In this document: piece after piece, positions 6,589 to 12,524 of the stretch | Position numbering within the stretch: position 1 is the first letter of the stretch | How the letters are laid out: each line of letters opens with the position of its first letter | DNA from: JBDHRG01 sp039807445 | Lineage (GTDB): Bacteria; Pseudomonadota; Gammaproteobacteria; Competibacterales; Competibacteraceae | Length of the DNA stretch: 12,524 bases | Reading direction: 5' to 3' | Assembly: GCA_039807445.1 (NCBI GenBank) | Contig: JBDHRG010000114.1 | Span: 1 to 12,524 of the forward strand | Notes under the pieces: model-generated | The model's input: the letters and a program-made list of their open reading frames with translations, nothing else | Told to the model about the DNA's origin: nothing | Databases searched by the model: none | Position numbers and translations under genes: made by a program

Positions 6589-7119
6589 ATGCACAACCCG
6601 TCCGAACCGCTCGAGGGCGTGCGCCGCGCACCGTCCACCGCCCGGCTGGTCAACATGCTGGGGTTCCTGGTCTGCCTGCTGGCGCTGATGTATGCGCTGT
6701 ACGCGCAGATGTACCTGGGGCTCGAGCCCTGCCCGCTGTGCATCTTCCAGCGCGTGGCGATGCTCGCGCTCGGCATCGCCTTCATGATCGCCGCGCTGCA
6801 CGAGCCGCGCGGCTGGGGCGGCAAGGTCTACGCGCTCTTGATCCTGCTCGCCGCCGGCGCGGGTGCCGCGGTCGCCGGTCGCCAGGTGTGGCTGCAGACG
6901 CTGCCCGCCGACCAGGTGCCGGCCTGCGGCCCCGGGCTCGACTACCTGGTCGAAACCTTTCCGCTGGCCGAGGTGCTGAACCTCGTGCTCAAGGGCAGCG
7001 GCGAGTGCGCCAAGATCGACTGGACCTTCCTCGGCTTCAGCATGCCGGTGTGGACGCTGGCGCTGTTCGTGGGCCTGGGGCTGGTCGGCGCGGTACGCAA
7101 CTGGATCGGGCCGCGCTGA
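6589..7119 (+). CDS. dsbB: Disulfide bond formation protein B
   Basis: 176 residues, inner-membrane quinone oxidoreductase that re-oxidises DsbA and passes electrons to ubiquinone. Four membrane helices are visible (about 19-42, 55-71, 78-97, 150-168). The first periplasmic loop carries EPCPLCIFQR with Cys48 and Cys51, followed by Arg55 (the quinone-site Arg of the family). The second loop carries the other essential pair, Cys113 in PACGPGLDYL and Cys140 in GECAKIDW; the loop sequence ETFPLAEVL and the WTFLGFSMPVWTL segment are typical of DsbB. A GAGG motif lies 10 nt before the ATG. No dsbA is adjacent, so its partner must be encoded elsewhere. All four redox cysteines are present, so it should be functional. 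Confidence 0.97.
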   Translation: MHNPSEPLEGVRRAPSTARLVNMLGFLVCLLALMYALYAQMYLGLEPCPLCIFQRVAMLALGIAFMIAALHEPRGWGGKVYALLILLAAGAGAAVAGRQVWLQTLPADQVPACGPGLDYLVETFPLAEVLNLVLKGSGECAKIDWTFLGFSMPVWTLALFVGLGLVGAVRNWIGPR

Positions 7120-7124
7120 ATGTA

Positions 7125-7150
7125 GGGTCAGGGACGAGGGGTGTGGCGGG
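7125..7150 (+). other. Potential G-quadruplex just after dsbB
   Basis: Four G-runs of at least three (7125-7127, 7131-7133, 7138-7141, 7148-7150) with short loops begin 6 nt after the dsbB stop. On the coding strand this pattern can fold into a two-to-three-tier quadruplex in RNA or DNA. In DNA this GC-rich it may be fortuitous. Confidence 0.4.
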
Positions 7151-7216
7151 TTACTGCTGCCGATTCAGTGCACTGCGCCCAAGAGCCTATTCCGGTAGGC
7201 ATGTAACCAACTGAAT
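7149..7216. repeat. Nested inverted repeats between dsbB and the DUF29 gene
   Basis: Within 68 nt there are four inverted repeats: GGTTAC/GTAACC (7149-7154, 7203-7208), ATTCAGT/ACTGAAT (7163-7169, 7210-7216), a perfect 10-bp palindrome CAGTGCACTG (7166-7175), and a GCCTA/TAGGC hairpin with a 6-nt loop (7185-7200). The last may serve as a bidirectional weak terminator for the convergent genes. The density looks more like a recombination or mobile-element end, or a structured element, than a single terminator. No family was recognised. Confidence 0.5.
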
Positions 7217-7250
7217 ATCAGACATAAGCTTCTCCTGCCGGGATAGATTC

Positions 7251-7703
7251 TCAGTCGGTCGGCAGCCAGTCAGGATCCAGCATGTCGTTCACGGTCCACG
7301 GACAGCTCTCCGGCAGCAGGTGACGTCCGATCAGCATCTCCCGCGCCGCGGCATCGGCATCGGCCCCGTCCGCCCAGGCATCCGCCAGCCATTCCAGGTC
7401 GGCGAGCGTCACCCGAAGGCTAGGCGTGCGCTTCAGGCGGCGCTCGATCGCGCGGCGCTGCTCCCTGATCGTCAGGCGCCAGCTATTGCCGCGTCGCTCC
7501 GGCTGGCACTGCCACTTGAGCAGATCAGTGATCAACACGGCCATGCGGCTGATCAGCTCGCGCTGTTCGCTCTTGCCCACGTCTTCGATTTCCTCGGCGA
7601 TATGCTCGATGTCGAGCTCGGAGAGGCGGCCAGCGCGCAGCAGCGCGGCCTGTTCCTGGGCCCACGTCACGATGTCCTGTTCGTATCTCGTCGGTTTAGC
7701 CAC
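7251..7703 (-). CDS. DUF29 family protein
   Basis: 150 residues, helical and soluble, with the DUF29 landmarks in order: YEQDIVTWAQEQAALLRAGR (7-26), LDIEHIAEEIEDVGKSEQRE (30-49), LLKWQCQPERR (61-71), SWRLTIREQRRAIERRL (74-90), TPSLRV (93-98) and a C-terminal CPWTVNDMLDPDWLP (134-148). The biochemical function of DUF29 is unknown. The start codon is GTG (7703-7701), supported by a strong GGAGG 7 nt upstream (7715-7711). It stands alone, convergent with dsbB and bounded on both sides by non-coding DNA with inverted repeats, which fits an accessory gene acquired separately from its neighbours. Confidence 0.92.
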   Translation of the reverse strand: MAKPTRYEQDIVTWAQEQAALLRAGRLSELDIEHIAEEIEDVGKSEQRELISRMAVLITDLLKWQCQPERRGNSWRLTIREQRRAIERRLKRTPSLRVTLADLEWLADAWADGADADAAAREMLIGRHLLPESCPWTVNDMLDPDWLPTD

Positions 7704-8006
7704 AGTCTTGCCTCCGCGCGGATGCCACGCCCGCCTTCCGCCACCGGCGGCTTGCGACGCTCATGGCCTTTATTCTTCCCCGCCGCGTTCGAGGTCGAGA
7801 CAGCATGATAACGATTCCGGGCGGGGGGTGATCCCGCGGGTTCGTCAGCCCGTCGTCGGCTGCCCCGGCGACCATGAACTCGCCCAGCCGTCTGGACTGC
7901 CGCCGAAGGTGTCCGAGGCTCAAGCCAGCAGGCGCTCGCCGGTCCCGTAGGCGTCGATGAATGCGTCCAGCCCGTGGCGACCGCCGTTCACGGCCTTGGC
8001 GCCCGG
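7704..8006. other. 303-nt gap without a convincing gene
   Basis: Contains the DUF29 ribosome site and presumably its promoter (minus strand), including an A/T-richer patch around 7770-7812. Open frames across it have no recognisable domains. Immediately beyond the LysR stop (8007-8009) the same minus-strand frame stays open for 28 codons to a TGA at 7922-7920, ending with RHGLDAFIDAYGTGERLLA. That tail looks protein-like but is not part of the usual LysR fold. It could be a remnant of a lost gene or chance coding potential. Confidence 0.5.
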
Positions 8007-8885
8007 CTAAACCGTCACGCGCACGCCGTGCGGGGTGCCGAGGCGCGCGGTCATGAACTCGACCAGGGTCTGGACCGCTGCCGAGGGCGCGGTGCGGTCG
8101 TAGTGCAGCGCGAGGCGCACCGCGGGCAGTTTGGGCAGGCGTTCGCCGGCGGGCAGGATGCGCAGGCTGTCGGGCACCGCGCTGCGCGCGAGCACGGTGA
8201 CGCCGAGCCCCGCCAGCACGCCGGCCTTGATGCCGCCAAAGTTCGGACTGGTATAGGCGATACGCCAGGGCTGGCCGCGCGCGTCGAGCGCCTGGATGAC
8301 GCTGCGTCGGTAGACGCAGCCCTGCGGCGCGACGATCAGCGGCAGCGGCGTGCGCCCCTGCGCCTGCGCGCTGGGACTGCCGACCCAGACCAGCTCTTCG
8401 GCCCAGCCCGTCTCGCCCTGTGAGGAGCAGTCGTCGTCGACGTGCAGCGCGAACACCAGGTCGAAGCCGCTGCGTCCGAGCTTGGCGACCAGGTTGGTGC
8501 TGAGGTCGCAGCCGACCTCGAGCGTGATCTCGGGGTAGGCTTGCGCGAAGCGGCCGAGGATCTCGGGCAGGAAGGTGTCGGCGAACTCGTTGGGCACGCC
8601 GAGGCGCACCGAGCCGGCCAGCGTCGACTTGCGCAGCCGCGCCAGCGCTTCGTCGTTGAGGCCGAGGATCTGGCGCGCATAGTCGAGCAGGGTTCGCCCG
8701 GGGTCGCTCAACTGCGGCGTGCGCGTGCCGCGCAGGAACAGCGGCATCCCGACCAGGTCTTCGAGGCGCTTGATCTGCAGGCTCACCGCCGGCTGCGAGC
8801 GCCCCAGCGCATCGCCGGCAGCGGTGAAGCCGCCGAGGTCAACGACCGCGACGAAGGTGCGCAACAGCTCCATCGGCAGGTTCAT
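8007..8885 (-). CDS. LysR-family transcriptional regulator, LrhA/HexA-like
   Basis: 292 residues. Winged HTH at 5-64 (ELLRTFVAVVDLGGFTAAGD, then LGRSQPAVSLQIKRLEDLVG and MPLFLRG), linker helix to about 88, and a two-lobed effector-binding domain from about 91. The opening LLRTFVAVVDLG.FTAA and the C-terminal WRIAYTSPNFGGIKAGVLAG with LGVTVL (207-231) resemble LrhA/HexA rather than GcvA, whose HTH reads differently. The ATG has GGAG 8 nt upstream. It is divergent from gcvP, the classical layout for a LysR protein controlling its neighbour and itself. The ligand is unknown. The reading frame stays open after the TAG stop, but the length is already normal for the family, so the stop is probably genuine. 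Confidence 0.93.
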   Translation of the reverse strand: MNLPMELLRTFVAVVDLGGFTAAGDALGRSQPAVSLQIKRLEDLVGMPLFLRGTRTPQLSDPGRTLLDYARQILGLNDEALARLRKSTLAGSVRLGVPNEFADTFLPEILGRFAQAYPEITLEVGCDLSTNLVAKLGRSGFDLVFALHVDDDCSSQGETGWAEELVWVGSPSAQAQGRTPLPLIVAPQGCVYRRSVIQALDARGQPWRIAYTSPNFGGIKAGVLAGLGVTVLARSAVPDSLRILPAGERLPKLPAVRLALHYDRTAPSAAVQTLVEFMTARLGTPHGVRVTV

Positions 8886-8933
8886 CGTCGACTCCGGATT
8901 TGTTTGATCAATGATTTCATTTTAACTATCAAT

Positions 8934-8961
8934 TTGCGTTATGTGCGCCAGCATCTATAAA
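8934..8961 (+). promoter_or_regulatory. Candidate sigma70 promoter of gcvP
   Basis: TTGCGT (8934-8939), a 16-nt spacer and TATAAA (8956-8961). The -10 matches consensus at five of six positions; the -35 is weak, consistent with a need for activation. Transcription would begin near 8968, downstream of the in-frame ATG at 8941, which argues for translation from 9016. Confidence 0.5.
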
Positions 8962-9000
8962 GAACCCTCAGGTTTCGCGGGCGCGCTGCGCCCCTGTGTC

Positions 9001-9006
9001 GAGGAG
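9001..9006 (+). promoter_or_regulatory. Ribosome binding site that decides the gcvP start
   Basis: GAGGAG, 9 nt before the ATG at 9016. The alternative in-frame ATG at 8941 has no such site and lies in the promoter region. Confidence 0.75.
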
Positions 9007-9015
9007 AACGCCCCC

Positions 9016-11901
<2,886 letters not shown>

Positions 11902-11945
11902 GCGCCCGCGCCGGTGCCCGCTTACGAAGGAGGGGAGAAACCCAT

Positions 11946-12470
11946 ATGCAGACATCGCTGGTGTTGACGGTGATCGGGCCCGACCGGCCCGGTCTGGTGG
12001 AGCGCCTGGCGCAGACGGTGGCCGCGCACGGCGGCAACTGGCTCGAGAGTCAGATGGCGCAGCTCGCCGGGCAGTTCGCCGGCATCCTGCGCGTGGCGGT
12101 GCCGGCGGCGCAGGTCGAGGCGCTCGATGCGGCGCTGCGCGCGCTCGAGGTCGAGGGGCTGCGCCTGACGCTGGTGCACAGCGCTGCCGAGGCCGCCGCA
12201 CCGGCGCCACGGCGCCTGGCGCTCGAGCTGGTCGGGCAGGACCGCCCGGGGATAGTGCGCGAGATCGCCGCGGCGCTGGCGCGGTGCGGCGTCAGCATCG
12301 ATGCGCTGCACACCCGGGTGTCGAGTGCGTCGATGTCGGGCGAGCAGCTGTTCGAGGCGCAGGCGCAGCTGCGCGTGCCGGCGGCGCTGGCGGTCGAGGA
12401 GCTGAAGGCGCTGCTCGAGGGCCTGGCCAACGAGATGATGGTCGACATCAGCCTCGACGACGAGGACTGA
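11946..12470 (+). CDS. gcvR: GcvR-like double ACT-domain regulatory protein
   Basis: 174 residues with two ACT domains: the first at about 3-78 beginning LVLTVIGPDRPGLVERLAQT, the second at about 91-168 beginning LALELVGQDRPGIVREIAAA; the paired (G)xDRPG motifs are typical of amino-acid-sensing ACT domains. In E. coli, GcvR binds glycine and restrains the activator GcvA by direct contact; it has no DNA-binding domain, and none is seen here. A strong AAGGAGG (11927-11933) precedes the ATG by 12 nt. It lies 44 nt after gcvP on the same strand, very probably in the same operon, which ties it to glycine cleavage. The gene name is by similarity and position; members of this ACT family outside enterics are often unstudied. 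Confidence 0.88.
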   Translation: MQTSLVLTVIGPDRPGLVERLAQTVAAHGGNWLESQMAQLAGQFAGILRVAVPAAQVEALDAALRALEVEGLRLTLVHSAAEAAAPAPRRLALELVGQDRPGIVREIAAALARCGVSIDALHTRVSSASMSGEQLFEAQAQLRVPAALAVEELKALLEGLANEMMVDISLDDED

Positions 12471-12476
12471 GGGCGG

Positions 12477-12524
12477 GGGGATGAGGGATGGGATAGGCTG
12501 TTGCATTCCCCATTCCCCATTCCC
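12477..12524. repeat. Second heptanucleotide array with inverted G-rich arm, cut by the window end
   Basis: After the gcvR stop come G-rich 7-nt blocks GGGGATG, AGGGATG, GGATAGG (12477-12497), a short spacer, then ATTCCCC at 12505-12511 and 12512-12518 and ATTCCC to the window edge. The left blocks are imperfect reverse complements of the right unit. The plan (inverted degenerate copies, spacer, exact tandem heptamers, at a gene's 3' end) is the same as after mtgA, with a different unit. The array continues beyond the window, so the copy number is unknown. The G-runs here could also form a quadruplex. Confidence 0.8.

Larger units (their letters stand above)
8886..9015. promoter_or_regulatory. 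AT-rich divergent control region of the lysR gene and gcvP
   Basis: A conspicuous AT-rich pocket (about 8895-8962) in otherwise GC-rich DNA. Candidate LysR sites are the perfect palindrome TTGATCAA (8904-8911), TGAT-N12-ATCA (8912-8931) and TTGAT-N19-ATCAA (8904-8932). On the minus strand TTGATA (8932-8927) is a good -35 for the regulator gene and overlaps these sites, which fits autorepression. No glycine riboswitch consensus was found in the leader. Confidence 0.6.

Noticed and set aside
7696..7923. 75-codon minus-strand open frame upstream of the DUF29 gene
   Set aside because: Arg-rich, no recognisable domain, no clear ribosome site, and it overlaps the DUF29 start and its Shine-Dalgarno.
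8941..9015. Upstream in-frame ATG extending GcvP by 25 residues
   Set aside because: The extension matches nothing in P proteins, lacks a ribosome site, and lies in the likely promoter; the ATG at 9016 has GAGGAG at good spacing.
8886..9015. Glycine riboswitch upstream of gcvP
   Set aside because: The leader is short and AT-rich at its start, and I see none of the conserved glycine-aptamer segments.

Overview
The window is GC-rich DNA with dense coding and long antisense open frames. Its gene content (MtgA, DsbB, an Rdx/SelW-like protein, single-chain GcvP, a GcvR-like ACT protein, an LrhA-like regulator) points to a proteobacterium, most likely a betaproteobacterium of the Rhodocyclales/Burkholderiales kind. 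That placement is inferred from gene families, not proven.

Left part, minus strand (1-5255): in transcription order, a membrane hybrid histidine kinase with a dead first receiver and an intact second one; a 183-nt leader with two GC-rich hairpins; a contractile sheath gene; a tail-tube gene; and the first 39 codons of a further small protein cut by the window edge. Sheath and tube resemble extracellular contractile injection systems (eCIS, Afp/PVC-like) more than an ordinary Myoviridae prophage. This looks like the 5' edge of an eCIS locus running off the left end, with a sensor kinase just upstream. It is the most interesting part of the window.

Middle part, plus strand (5373-7119): divergent from the kinase lies mtgA (peptidoglycan glycosyltransferase), then an intergenic array of nearly twelve 7-bp repeats with degenerate inverted copies in front, then a two-gene thiol-redox unit: an Rdx (SelT/SelW/SelH) protein with a CxxC site, and dsbB.

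Island-like stretch (7120-8006): a cluster of overlapping inverted repeats and a potential G-quadruplex follow dsbB, then a GTG-started DUF29 gene on the minus strand, then about 300 nt without a convincing gene.

Right part (8007-12524): an LrhA-type LysR regulator is divergent from gcvP (glycine decarboxylase P protein) across an AT-rich promoter pocket. gcvP is followed by a GcvR-like double-ACT protein, so the plus strand carries a catabolic enzyme and its probable glycine-sensing regulator. No gcvT or gcvH is in view. The window ends inside a second heptanucleotide array (ATTCCCC units, again preceded by G-rich inverted copies), built on the same plan as the one after mtgA.
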